Below are positions 45,066 to 53,034 of a stretch of DNA of 64,000 bases, piece after piece (position 1 is the first letter of the stretch; every line of letters begins with the position of its first letter). Origin of the DNA: JAGVPT01 sp963717445 (GTDB lineage Bacteria; Bacteroidota; Ignavibacteria; UBA10030; UBA8401). The stretch spans positions 2,170,001-2,234,000 of the forward strand of contig OY970334.1 in assembly GCA_963717445.1 (NCBI GenBank), given 5' to 3'. The notes beneath the pieces were generated by a model. It did not search any database and was not told the DNA's origin. It saw only the letters and a program-made list of their open reading frames with translations. The position numbers and the translations under genes are program-made.

Positions 45066-45566
45066 TTAGGATTTCTCGGGTGAGTTCTTTGCCAACATAT
45101 CGAGTGTTTTCCCCGTTACGCGAAATGTTATCCAGTCATTGAGTGGAATAGCTCCTAATTTTTTATAGAAAGCAATGGACGGTTCATTCCAGTCCAGAAC
45201 AGCCCATTCAAGCCGACCGCAATGTCTTTCCTTTGCTATTTGCGCAAGATAAACAAGCAGTGCTTTTCCTATTCCCTTGCCGCGCAAATGCGGCGAGACA
45301 TAAAGGTCTTCAAGATAAATTCCAGGGCGCGCGAGAAATGTGGAAAAGTTATGGAAGAAGACTTCAAAACCCGCAGGCTCGTCATGGTAATAGGCGATGA
45401 CAACTTCGGCACACTTCTTTTCGCCAAACAGTGCATCGCGAAGGAGGTCTTCCGTCGCAATGCACTGTTGTGATAAACGTTCGTATTGCGCAAGCTCTTG
45501 TATGAATTTGAGGATGAGAGAGATATCACCCTCGGTTGCACGTTCGATGCGAATTGATTCGGTCAT
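45066..45566 (-). CDS. GNAT acetyltransferase (diamine N-acetyltransferase-like)
   Basis: 166 residues. The acetyl-CoA loop is VSPHLRGKGIGKALLVYLAQ; the substrate half carries IRIERATEGDISLILKFIQE and the motif IYLEDLYVSP, and WAVLDWNEPSIAFYKKLGA matches the spermidine/spermine or thialysine N-acetyltransferase pattern. Given the agmatine-to-putrescine genes nearby (46.9-49.3 kb), a polyamine substrate is plausible but only inferred. Confidence 0.85.
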   Translation of the reverse strand: MTESIRIERATEGDISLILKFIQELAQYERLSQQCIATEDLLRDALFGEKKCAEVVIAYYHDEPAGFEVFFHNFSTFLARPGIYLEDLYVSPHLRGKGIGKALLVYLAQIAKERHCGRLEWAVLDWNEPSIAFYKKLGAIPLNDWITFRVTGKTLDMLAKNSPEKS

Positions 45567-45592
45567 TGCTAAAAGAAATTATTCTCGTGGCG

Positions 45593-46093
45593 TTACTGCA
45601 TTGCAGGCATTCCCAACCGCGCCCATTCTTCACGTGCCGGTCCACAGACTCCCGGAACTCGAAGTCCGGCCTGCCGCATGAGCACTGTCATTTGGCCTCG
45701 ATGATGTGTTTGATGCCTGAGAAGCGAGGCAAGTGCAAAACCCCTTTTCCATTTTTCGCCGAACATTTCTACCTCCTCGGTGAGCGCAGCGTCATCCCAA
45801 CGCACCTGCACTTGGTCGGTGATGGATTGAGCCGCAGCTCGATATGCTTCTGCAATATCGCGTGCATTGTTCGGCACAGGCGCGTCCCCTGCCGGAAGGA
45901 CGACATTCAAGCCGGTCCGCTCCCCAGTTTCTCCGAGTGAGAGTATAATATGCCAGGCGAGAAAACCGAGCGATCGTCCATCAGGGGTGACTCGCTGTGC
46001 AAGTGATGTATCATCCAGTGTGCGAAAAACTCTCAGCGTCGACGCAGTTTCCCGCCGCCAATCTTCTTCAAAATCACTTATCGTTCTGTACAT
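45593..46093 (-). CDS. DinB-family four-helix metal-binding protein
   Basis: About 166 residues from ATG 46093, chosen because GGAG precedes it (upstream ATG 46114 is in frame). The DinB fold's three metal-binding histidines are visible: H in FLAWHIILS and two in LLRHQTHHRGQMTVLM. Family members include damage-inducible proteins of unknown activity and thiol-dependent S-transferases. No partner suggests a specific reaction. It lies in a loose leftward run of small genes. Confidence 0.82.
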   Translation of the reverse strand: MYRTISDFEEDWRRETASTLRVFRTLDDTSLAQRVTPDGRSLGFLAWHIILSLGETGERTGLNVVLPAGDAPVPNNARDIAEAYRAAAQSITDQVQVRWDDAALTEEVEMFGEKWKRGFALASLLRHQTHHRGQMTVLMRQAGLRVPGVCGPAREEWARLGMPAMQ

Positions 46094-46163
46094 TGCATTC
46101 TCCATTCTGGCCATGCAGCGCGTACAATAAATTTATTGCACGAGCTTTATCATTATTATATCT

Positions 46164-46871
46164 CTATTGGTCGAGGACTTTGAGCATCTGTTCTGCTACG
46201 AAGCGATTTCCTTCATCGTTTAAATGTACTTTATCGACAGTGAGAATTCCTTTTTCTTCATTATTAGGATTATGAGATTTCAAGTATCCGGCAAACGCTT
46301 TGTGAAGGTCGCAGAGCGTGCTGCCGGTCTCTTTCGCAACCCGCCGGCTGATATCTGAATATTCGTCAAGCATTGTGTCCTGAGGATTTGTTCCATCATT
46401 CTTTTCCCCGATAACACTCGGCGTGCAAAGGATCACTCGAGCACCGGCATTCTGGATTAAGACGATGATGCTTTTCAATCCGGATTCAAAATCTTCTTTT
46501 GTTGTTCCCTTCAAACCCGGTGTCACCCAATGCCAGACATCGTTGATGCCAATATAAATGACGACAATGGTTGGGTGTTTATCCAGCACATCTTTTTGAA
46601 GCCGTTTCTGCAAATCCGGTACTTTGTTGCCGCTAACTCCCGCTCCAATGACTTCAATGTCCATCCCCTCATGTTCCTGGCGAAGACTATCCTGGATGAG
46701 GGTAACGTAACCATTTGGTTTTACACCGAGTTGAGTGATCGAATCGCCCAAGAAAACGATTCTCTCGCCTGGATGAAGAAAATGTTGACTAGTGGCACAC
46801 CCGGCTAACAGTGCAGCCAGAAAGAAGAGATATCTTCCGTGATATTGTATATTTTTTCCATAAATTCGCAT
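46164..46871 (-). CDS. SGNH/GDSL-family lipoprotein hydrolase
   Basis: Esterase-type hydrolase of about 235 residues. The catalytic blocks are block I FLGDSITQLG (Ser), block III IYIGINDVWHW (Asn) and block V DKVHLNDEGNRF (Asp and His). The N-terminus has a lipobox (FLAALLAGC), so it is probably a lipoprotein of the outer or inner membrane. Start at ATG 46871 fits a GGAG at nine bases; ATG 46886 is the alternative. Acyl or acetyl removal from a glycan is common in this family. Confidence 0.85.
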   Translation of the reverse strand: MRIYGKNIQYHGRYLFFLAALLAGCATSQHFLHPGERIVFLGDSITQLGVKPNGYVTLIQDSLRQEHEGMDIEVIGAGVSGNKVPDLQKRLQKDVLDKHPTIVVIYIGINDVWHWVTPGLKGTTKEDFESGLKSIIVLIQNAGARVILCTPSVIGEKNDGTNPQDTMLDEYSDISRRVAKETGSTLCDLHKAFAGYLKSHNPNNEEKGILTVDKVHLNDEGNRFVAEQMLKVLDQ

Positions 46872-46902
46872 ACCGTACATCTCCATTTTTTCAAATTATG
46901 CC

Positions 46903-47967
46903 TTATCTCTTTACTTCTTTTCTCTTAATCTCCGGCTCCTGCTGACTGATGCAATGCAGCGTCCCAAGCCCCCATGCGAGATCAACGCAGTCAATACCAC
47001 ACACCGTCCGATCTTGGAATTCTCTCTGCAGAATTTCTATCGCAATATTATCGTTCGGATCGCGAAATGCCGGCACCAACACAATATCGTTCGCAATAAG
47101 AAAATTAGCATAACTTGCCGGCAAACGCTGCCCGTTGAAAAAAATGGGGGTGGGCATGGGGAGCTCAACGATGCTAAAGGGATTTCCTTTTATATCCAAC
47201 ATCGCTTTTAATGTTGATAAGTTTCTTTGAAGAATGGAATAATTCTCATCGGCAGGATTGTTCTCAACAACGGCGACAATGGTATTCGGGCTGACAAATC
47301 GTGCGGTATCGTCAATGTGCCCATCGGTATCGTCTCCTGCTATCCCTTCATCGACCCACAAAATCTTATCGACATTGTAATACTCAGTCAGATATTCTTC
47401 GATCTCCTCTTGGGTAAGAGCCGGGTTGCGGTTTTCATTTAATAAACACGATTTACTCGTCAGCAAACATCCTTCGCCGTTGACATCGATTGCCCCTCCT
47501 TCCATAATTATTCCCGGATGAAATATTGGAAGCTTTCGCAGTTCGGCTATCTGCGACGGCACGATGTCGTCCAGATCGTACGGCGGATATTTCCCTCCCC
47601 ATGCGTTGTATCCCCAATCGATGATTGCGAGCGGTTCCGGGGAATCCGGATTGATGACAAAGGCGGGGCCATGGTCCCGGCACCAGGAATCGTTTGTCGG
47701 GATTTTAAACAGTGTGAATTGGGAATGATCAACCTTTGCATTTAATAATCGAGACGAGACATCGTCAGCCATCGCTTGGTCGACGACATTAATATTCACA
47801 TGTTGGTGGGGGGCGAGCGTCTTGACAATGTTTGTGAAAACGCCGGGGATCGGGTCAAATTTGCCGGGCCACGTTTCTTTATTGTGGGGCCATGAGAACC
47901 AGGTTGCCGCTTGCGGCTCCCATTCTGCGGGAAACCTGTACCCAAGTTGTCGTGGAGTCTTATTCAA
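46903..47967 (-). CDS. aguA: Agmatine deiminase AguA
   Basis: Hydrolyses agmatine to N-carbamoylputrescine and ammonia, first step to putrescine. The PAD-like fold shows WFSWPHNKETW, NDSWCRDHGPAFVI, IMEGGAIDVNGEGCLLTSKSCLL, GIAGDDTDGHIDDTARFV and the C-terminal LGTLHCISQQEP with the catalytic cysteine. The start is disturbed: the sequence just upstream is one arm of the inverted repeat around the four-helix gene. TTG 47967, at the very edge of that arm, gives MNKTPRQLGYRFPAEW, a natural N-terminus; TTG 47988 inside the arm would add seven residues. No Shine-Dalgarno is seen at either. Confidence 0.93.
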   Translation of the reverse strand: MNKTPRQLGYRFPAEWEPQAATWFSWPHNKETWPGKFDPIPGVFTNIVKTLAPHQHVNINVVDQAMADDVSSRLLNAKVDHSQFTLFKIPTNDSWCRDHGPAFVINPDSPEPLAIIDWGYNAWGGKYPPYDLDDIVPSQIAELRKLPIFHPGIIMEGGAIDVNGEGCLLTSKSCLLNENRNPALTQEEIEEYLTEYYNVDKILWVDEGIAGDDTDGHIDDTARFVSPNTIVAVVENNPADENYSILQRNLSTLKAMLDIKGNPFSIVELPMPTPIFFNGQRLPASYANFLIANDIVLVPAFRDPNDNIAIEILQREFQDRTVCGIDCVDLAWGLGTLHCISQQEPEIKRKEVKR

Positions 47968-48413
47968 TGAGCAATCAACAATGAACAATGAGCGTTTTAT
48001 GTCAGCTCATGTGGAAAATGATTTTAGGCGCGTTGTTCTCAATATGGAGAAAAGTATCTTTGAGAGTTCATCGGCATCCTTATGAAGAGAAGAACGAGCA
48101 CTTTCTGTAATGAATTCTGTTTCTTTCAGAAGAGACAACCAATACTTTGTTTCCAATGATTCTTTGTACGCAATTGATATTTTCGAAGAAAAATCTGATG
48201 GAGAAATTGCACCATTTGCCTCCGAGATGTTTGCGCCAATGGAAGTACCGCTGCGAAGCAATTGTTTGGAAAGGACAAATTCTTTTTTCTCATCAAGTAA
48301 ATATCGTTGCAATTTCACCACGCGAACTGCGAATGCGAAAGCCTTTTTGTACAATATTGTATCTTTTGTGAGCATTGTTCCCCCAAAAATTGTTCATTGT
48401 TGATTGTTGATTG
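47965..48413 (-). mobile_element. Inverted-repeat cassette carrying a four-helix-bundle gene
   Basis: 25-base arms at 47965-47989 and 48389-48413 are inverted copies with two mismatches (core CAATCAACAATGAACAAT). The right arm is followed by one more partial 7-8-base unit (TTGATTG). The only gene inside is the four-helix-bundle protein, reading leftward, with its stop 17 bases from the left arm. The cassette sits exactly between aguB and aguA, which elsewhere usually adjoin. The layout, an ORF in the loop of a long stem, is like that of 23S rRNA intervening sequences that encode the same protein family. Confidence 0.6.
48007..48375 (-). CDS. Four-helix-bundle protein (23S rRNA IVS-type, S23 family)
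   Basis: 122 residues: LYKKAFAFAVRVVKLQRYL, LSKQLLRSGTSIGANISEAN (the family hallmark SGTSIGANIxEA), then FSSKISIAYKESLETKYWL, and a final helix. Family members were first found encoded in 23S rRNA intervening sequences and form pentameric four-helix bundles; the Avd protein of diversity-generating retroelements is a relative. GGGGGA precedes the ATG. It is flanked by inverted repeats. There is no reverse transcriptase or template repeat here, so it is not part of a diversity-generating retroelement. Biochemical role unknown. Confidence 0.9.
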   Translation of the reverse strand: MLTKDTILYKKAFAFAVRVVKLQRYLLDEKKEFVLSKQLLRSGTSIGANISEANGAISPSDFSSKISIAYKESLETKYWLSLLKETEFITESARSSLHKDADELSKILFSILRTTRLKSFST

Positions 48414-49293
48414 TTGATTGATCGTCCAAGAATCGGCTTGTAAGGCCTCCGTACGCATCAATCCGCCGATCGCGAAGAAACGGCCAATGCGTTCGCGTGA
48501 CATTCGAGCGGTTCAAGTCGACATTGACCACGCTGACTTCTTCTTTATTGTGGGAGGATTGATGCAACAATTCTCCGAACGTATTTGCAACAAATGAAGC
48601 TCCCCAGAAATTGAGACCGCTCTCCGTGCCGACTCGATTGACGGCAACAACGGGAATTCCATTGGCAACCGCATGCGAACGTTGAATCATCTGCCATGCC
48701 TGGAATTGCTCTTCCCGTGTTTTCGCTTCTTCATTCACCGCCCAGCCGATCGCGGTGGGATAAAACAGAATTTCCGCCCCCGACAGCGCCGTTAATCGCG
48801 CCGCTTCGGGATACCATTGATCCCAGCATATGAGCACACCAATTGTTCCGAACTTTGTCTTCCATGATTTGAAACCGATGTCTCCCGGAGCGAAATAAAA
48901 TTTTTCATAGAACGAAGGGTCGTCCGGGATATGCATCTTTCGGTACTTTCCAAGATAGCTCCCGTCGGCATCGACGATTGCGGCGGAGTTGTGGTAAATT
49001 CCTTCCGCGCGTTTTTCAAATAACGGTACAATAATGACAACGGCAAGCTCCTTCGCGAGCGATTGAAACTGCGTCGTCGAATCCCCCGGAATTGACTCCG
49101 CCAATGCGAATGCTTTGTACTCTTCTTTGACACAAAAATAGAGCGAACGGAATAGTTCCTGCAGGCAAACGATATTCGCACCTTTTGCGGCTGCTTCACG
49201 AACACCGGCGATTGCTTTTTTCATATTCTCCGCCGGGTCATCGACACAACTCATCTGCACTAACCCAATTTTTACTATTCTTTGGTTGGCCAT
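48394..49293 (-). CDS. aguB: N-carbamoylputrescine amidase AguB
   Basis: Carbon-nitrogen hydrolase of the nitrilase fold, forming putrescine, CO2 and ammonia from N-carbamoylputrescine. The Glu-Lys-Cys triad is seen in CLQELFRSLY (Glu), KYRKMHIPDD (Lys) and LICWDQWYPEAARL (Cys). 299 residues, about the usual length; the C-terminal nine residues (DQSTINNQQ) are encoded by the inverted-repeat arm, which also supplies the stop TGA. It directly precedes the four-helix cassette and then aguA, so the original aguB-aguA operon seems interrupted. Confidence 0.93.
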   Translation of the reverse strand: MANQRIVKIGLVQMSCVDDPAENMKKAIAGVREAAAKGANIVCLQELFRSLYFCVKEEYKAFALAESIPGDSTTQFQSLAKELAVVIIVPLFEKRAEGIYHNSAAIVDADGSYLGKYRKMHIPDDPSFYEKFYFAPGDIGFKSWKTKFGTIGVLICWDQWYPEAARLTALSGAEILFYPTAIGWAVNEEAKTREEQFQAWQMIQRSHAVANGIPVVAVNRVGTESGLNFWGASFVANTFGELLHQSSHNKEEVSVVNVDLNRSNVTRTHWPFLRDRRIDAYGGLTSRFLDDQSTINNQQ

Positions 49294-49334
49294 ATTTTCT
49301 CTTCGTGCCCCTTCATGTCCTTCGTGGATAAGTT

Positions 49335-50573
49335 TTACTTATCTACTTTTTCAAAACACACCGTCGCATTTGTTCCGCCAAACCCGAATCCATTCGATAA
49401 GGCATAGTGAATATCCTGCTTTCGCGCCTTATTTGGTACATAGTCGAGGTCGCATTCGGGATCGGGGTTATCCAGATTGATTGTAGGCGGCAGAATGCCG
49501 TCACGCAGCGCGAGAACGGTAAACGCGGCTTCCGCGGCACCGGCAGCACCGAGCAAATGTCCAATCATCGATTTTGTTGAGCTTATCGCCAGCTTTTGGG
49601 CATGCACGCCGAAAGCCTTCTTCACTGCTTTTGTTTCAGCAACATCTCCGAGGCCGGTTGATGTCCCATGTGCATTGATGTAATCAATCTGCTCGGGCTT
49701 AAGCCCTGCATATTCAACGGCAAGTTTCATGGCGCGTTGCGCACCATCGCCGTCTTCTGGAGGCGCGGTAATGTGATATGCATCTGCCGTCATACCGCAG
49801 CTCAACATTCGCGCATAGAGGCGGGCGCCGCGCTGCCGTGCATGCTCTTCCTCTTCGAGAACAATAATACTCGCTCCTTCGCCCAGCACGAAACCGTCAC
49901 GGTCTCTGTCAAACGGCCGCGATGCCCGTTCCGGCTCATCGTTCCGTTTCGACATCGCTCTTGCGGAACAAAATCCTGCAAAGGCAACTTCCGTTACGGA
50001 CGCTTCCGACCCGCCGACAATCATAACATCGGCTTCTTCGCGTCTAATCGCATGAAATCCATCGGCAATTGCATGATTGCCTGTTGCGCACGCGGAAACG
50101 ACCGCATAATTAGGTCCCTTCGCTCCGGTACGGATCGCAATATAACCCGACGGCATATTGATGATCGCCCCCGGGATAAAAAATGGAGTCACATACCGGG
50201 GACCGTTCTTTGCAACATTGATCGCTGTTTCGCTGATGCTGACGACGCCGCCAATCCCTGAGCCGATAATAATACCGACCCGTTCTGCGTTCGCCGGAGT
50301 AATTTCAAAATTGGAATCTTTTAACGCATCGAGCGCGGCGCCAACCGCATAATGATTGAAAAGGTCGAACCTGCGCGCCTCTTTCGGCTCAATATATTTC
50401 GTTACATCAAAACCTTTGATTTCTCCCGCAATGCGTGTTGGGTATTGTTCAGCGGGAAAGCGTGTGACCGGAGCAATTCCGGACTTGCCGGCAATGCAGC
50501 ATTTCCATGACTCCTCGGTCGATAAACCGATGGGGGTGATCAAACCGATCCCGGTAACGACAACTTTTCTCAT
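49335..50573 (-). CDS. fabF: Beta-ketoacyl-ACP synthase II FabF
   Basis: Condenses malonyl-ACP with a growing acyl-ACP in fatty-acid synthesis. From ATG 50573 it has 412 residues, the standard length. The Cys-His-His triad is visible: VVSACATGNHAIADGF (Cys), NAHGTSTGLGDVAETKAV (His) and STKSMIGHLLGAAGA (His). The upstream TTG 50606 only adds an implausible tail. No other fatty-acid gene is near; it follows thrB by about 100 bases. A repeat-like segment (TTCGTG...CTTCGTGGAT) lies just past its stop at about 49303-49325. Confidence 0.96.
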   Translation of the reverse strand: MRKVVVTGIGLITPIGLSTEESWKCCIAGKSGIAPVTRFPAEQYPTRIAGEIKGFDVTKYIEPKEARRFDLFNHYAVGAALDALKDSNFEITPANAERVGIIIGSGIGGVVSISETAINVAKNGPRYVTPFFIPGAIINMPSGYIAIRTGAKGPNYAVVSACATGNHAIADGFHAIRREEADVMIVGGSEASVTEVAFAGFCSARAMSKRNDEPERASRPFDRDRDGFVLGEGASIIVLEEEEHARQRGARLYARMLSCGMTADAYHITAPPEDGDGAQRAMKLAVEYAGLKPEQIDYINAHGTSTGLGDVAETKAVKKAFGVHAQKLAISSTKSMIGHLLGAAGAAEAAFTVLALRDGILPPTINLDNPDPECDLDYVPNKARKQDIHYALSNGFGFGGTNATVCFEKVDK

Positions 50574-50669
50574 GTGCGGCTGTTTGTTGATCTTGTATTG
50601 AAACAATTTCAGCGGGAAAGATAGCGGATTTTTTAGAGTGAAACAAGACGAGCGATTGCAGCGATTGCC

Positions 50670-51584
50670 CTATCCAATGACTCGCGCTCCCTCATTTTCA
50701 ACCGTCATGATTTCATACGTTGCGGTTATTCCGCCGGCAGAAAATGTCCTCACCATTGCTTCACCTATCTCTTTCTCATGGCTCGTTGCAAACGAAAACA
50801 CTGTCGGACCCGATCCGCTGATGTTGAATGAAAGCGCTCCCGTGTCGAGCGCAGCTTTTTTTACATCGGTAAATCCCGGGATCAATGCAGCCCGATACTG
50901 CTCATGAAGCCGGTCCCCTGTTACATACCGCAACGCTTCAACATCGCCTTCAATAAATGCTGCGATAAGGGAAGCAACATTTTCAATATTGACAACGGCG
51001 TCTTTCAACGGTATTTCTTGCGGAAGAATTTGGCGGGCTTGTTTTGTGAGAACTTGAAAATTCGGACTGCACGTAACAATGGAAAGTTTTTTGACGAGCT
51101 TGATGCTGCGACACCGGAGTTTTCCGTTATCGAAACAATTCACCGTCAAGCCCCCCATCATCGCCGCCGAAACATTATCCGGATGCCCCTCGAGCGAAAC
51201 GGCGATGTTCAACATTTCTTCACGCGACATTTTCGTATGGAGAATTTCGTTCGCAAGGAAAATACCGCCCGCTATTGCAGCGCCGCTTCCGCCAAGACCG
51301 CCACATGAAGGGATTTCATTTATAATGCGAAGGTGAATATTATGCAAGGACTTTACATGCAAAGTCCCCGCATAATTCGCCAGCGCCGCCATCCCCTGGT
51401 ACGCAAGGTTTGTTTCGTCTGTTGCAATATGTTCCTTGCCGTTACCTTCAACGGAAATTTTCAGGGAGGGTGAATGTGCGTTCCCCTCATCAACCGACAA
51501 GTATAAATACCGGTTTAATGCGAGTCCAAGCGTATCGAAGCCAGGACCTATATTTGAAGTTGATGCAGGAATTTTCACTTTCAT
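50670..51584 (-). CDS. thrB: Homoserine kinase ThrB
   Basis: GHMP kinase that phosphorylates homoserine for threonine synthesis. ATG 51584 (GGTGA upstream) opens MKVKIPASTSNIGPGFDTLG, giving 304 residues; the frame is open 18 codons farther up but that part is not protein-like. The ATP loop is PSCGGLGGSGAAIAGG and the C-terminal motif GALSFNISGSGPTVFSF. It follows thrC, with the palindrome at 51647-51716 in the gap between them. Confidence 0.95.
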   Translation of the reverse strand: MKVKIPASTSNIGPGFDTLGLALNRYLYLSVDEGNAHSPSLKISVEGNGKEHIATDETNLAYQGMAALANYAGTLHVKSLHNIHLRIINEIPSCGGLGGSGAAIAGGIFLANEILHTKMSREEMLNIAVSLEGHPDNVSAAMMGGLTVNCFDNGKLRCRSIKLVKKLSIVTCSPNFQVLTKQARQILPQEIPLKDAVVNIENVASLIAAFIEGDVEALRYVTGDRLHEQYRAALIPGFTDVKKAALDTGALSFNISGSGPTVFSFATSHEKEIGEAMVRTFSAGGITATYEIMTVENEGARVIG

Positions 51585-51646
51585 CGTTTCACCGCAATGG
51601 TAAAAAGGAAATAATCTGAGGCTCTCGAATGATTCCAAAGGTATGG

Positions 51647-51716
51647 CTCGCGCAAAGACGCAAGGCCACAGAATAAATTAAAAACTAAAATCTTCGCGCC
51701 CTTGCGGCTTGGCGAG
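51647..51716. repeat. Imperfect palindrome between thrC and thrB
   Basis: Left arm CTCGCGCAAAGACGCAAGGC and right arm GCCCTTGCGGCTTGGCGAG are imperfect inverted copies around an AT-rich centre. A CGCCAAG/CGCAAGG-type member of the palindrome family. Confidence 0.7.
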
Positions 51717-51740
51717 AAATCTTTTTTCGGACAGCTCAAG

Positions 51741-53009
51741 CTATAAAAACCTACTTACTTCGTCGATTGAAGCTTCGATATCGACCGGCGGATTTGAATG
51801 CTTCCCCCTCTTCGCGACGTGATAGTCGACAATGATTTGCGGATCTTTCAAAATATTGCCGGTAAGAATTCCGATTACAGTTTCTTTAGACTTAACGATA
51901 CCATTGTCGATCAATTTTTTAAGCCCGGCTACAGTTGCACACGATGCCGGTTCGGCGCCAATGCCGGCAGCATCGACAATTGCTTTTGCCTCAAGGATTT
52001 CTTCGTCGGTGACGCTTTCAACGATGCCGTTTGTCCACTGCAACGACCTGATCGCCTTTGTGTAGTTCGCGGGGTTCCCAATTTTAATCGCAGTTGCAAT
52101 TGTCTCGGCCTTCTGCGGTATTAATTCCTTAAATCCTCTTTTGTACGCTTTGTAAAAAGGGCTTGCTCCTTCCGCTTGAATAACTGCAAACCTCGACATC
52201 TTTTCAATCAAACCTAGCTGCAACGCTTCATGCAGTGCCTTGCCGAACGCACTCGTGTTGCCCAGATTTCCGCCGGGAAAGACAAACCAATCGGGAACTT
52301 TCCATTGAAGTTGCTGCAGCGCTTCCCAGACAATTGTTTTCTGCCCTTCAAGCCGAAACGGGTTGATCGAGTTGAGCGGGTACGCCTGCAGTTTTTCCTG
52401 CGCTTCAAAAATCAAACGCATACAATCGTCAAAATCTCCGTTGACAACGAGCGTTTTTGTTCCGTATGCAAGCGCTTGTGAAATTTTTCCGACTGCAACA
52501 TTCCCTTTCGGAATCAGCACTAAGCCCGTTATTCCCGCCTCCGACGCATAAGCGGCAAGCGATGCCGATGTATTTCCCGTCGATGCGCACACGACTGCTT
52601 TTTGACGCAGCCGCTTTGCTTGCGTCGTTGCAACGGTCATCCCCCTGTCTTTGAAAGAGCCTGTCGGATTTTCTCCTTCATGCTTGAGGTAAAAGCGTTG
52701 AAGGCCAAGCCAAGAAGAAATTTTCTTGCTATGGTGTAAGCTCGTATTTCCTTCCTGTTTGGAAACAATTTCTTTATCGGAAACAGACGGCAGGACGATC
52801 TCGCGAAAATGCCAAACACCGCCTGAAGGTTGCCCGTCAATTGTCGAATGTTTGCCGTTGAAATATCTTCTCGAAAGATGGAATTTCTTTTTCAGGAGAA
52901 GCAGGTCGTGTTCAACATCAAGAAGATTTCCACATGTGCAGGTGAACCGAACATCTGCCAATGGAAATTCCTTCCCGCATGAAATACATTTGAGGAGTGA
53001 AAACGTCAT
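51741..53009 (-). CDS. thrC: Threonine synthase ThrC
   Basis: PLP enzyme converting O-phosphohomoserine to threonine, 422 residues. The lysine segment GENPTGSFKDRGMTVATTQA holds the PLP-binding Lys; the glycine-rich phosphate loop is ASTGNTSASLAAYASEAG and FPGGNLGNTSAFGKAL follows. The N-terminus has a CxxC...CxC cysteine pattern (CISCGKEF...CTCGN), a zinc-ribbon-like start typical of this class. It is 25 bases downstream of lysC, and thrB follows. Confidence 0.95.
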   Translation of the reverse strand: MTFSLLKCISCGKEFPLADVRFTCTCGNLLDVEHDLLLLKKKFHLSRRYFNGKHSTIDGQPSGGVWHFREIVLPSVSDKEIVSKQEGNTSLHHSKKISSWLGLQRFYLKHEGENPTGSFKDRGMTVATTQAKRLRQKAVVCASTGNTSASLAAYASEAGITGLVLIPKGNVAVGKISQALAYGTKTLVVNGDFDDCMRLIFEAQEKLQAYPLNSINPFRLEGQKTIVWEALQQLQWKVPDWFVFPGGNLGNTSAFGKALHEALQLGLIEKMSRFAVIQAEGASPFYKAYKRGFKELIPQKAETIATAIKIGNPANYTKAIRSLQWTNGIVESVTDEEILEAKAIVDAAGIGAEPASCATVAGLKKLIDNGIVKSKETVIGILTGNILKDPQIIVDYHVAKRGKHSNPPVDIEASIDEVSRFL

Positions 53010-53034
53010 AGTTGGATATCTCGGTGAAAGGATA

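Noticed and set aside
48007..48375. Four-helix-bundle gene as Avd of a diversity-generating retroelement
   Set aside because: No reverse transcriptase, template or variable repeat in the surroundings.
47965..48420. ATTGTTGATTG units around the four-helix gene considered as a CRISPR-like array
   Set aside because: Units follow one another without spacers and form only inverted arms of one element; no cas genes nearby.
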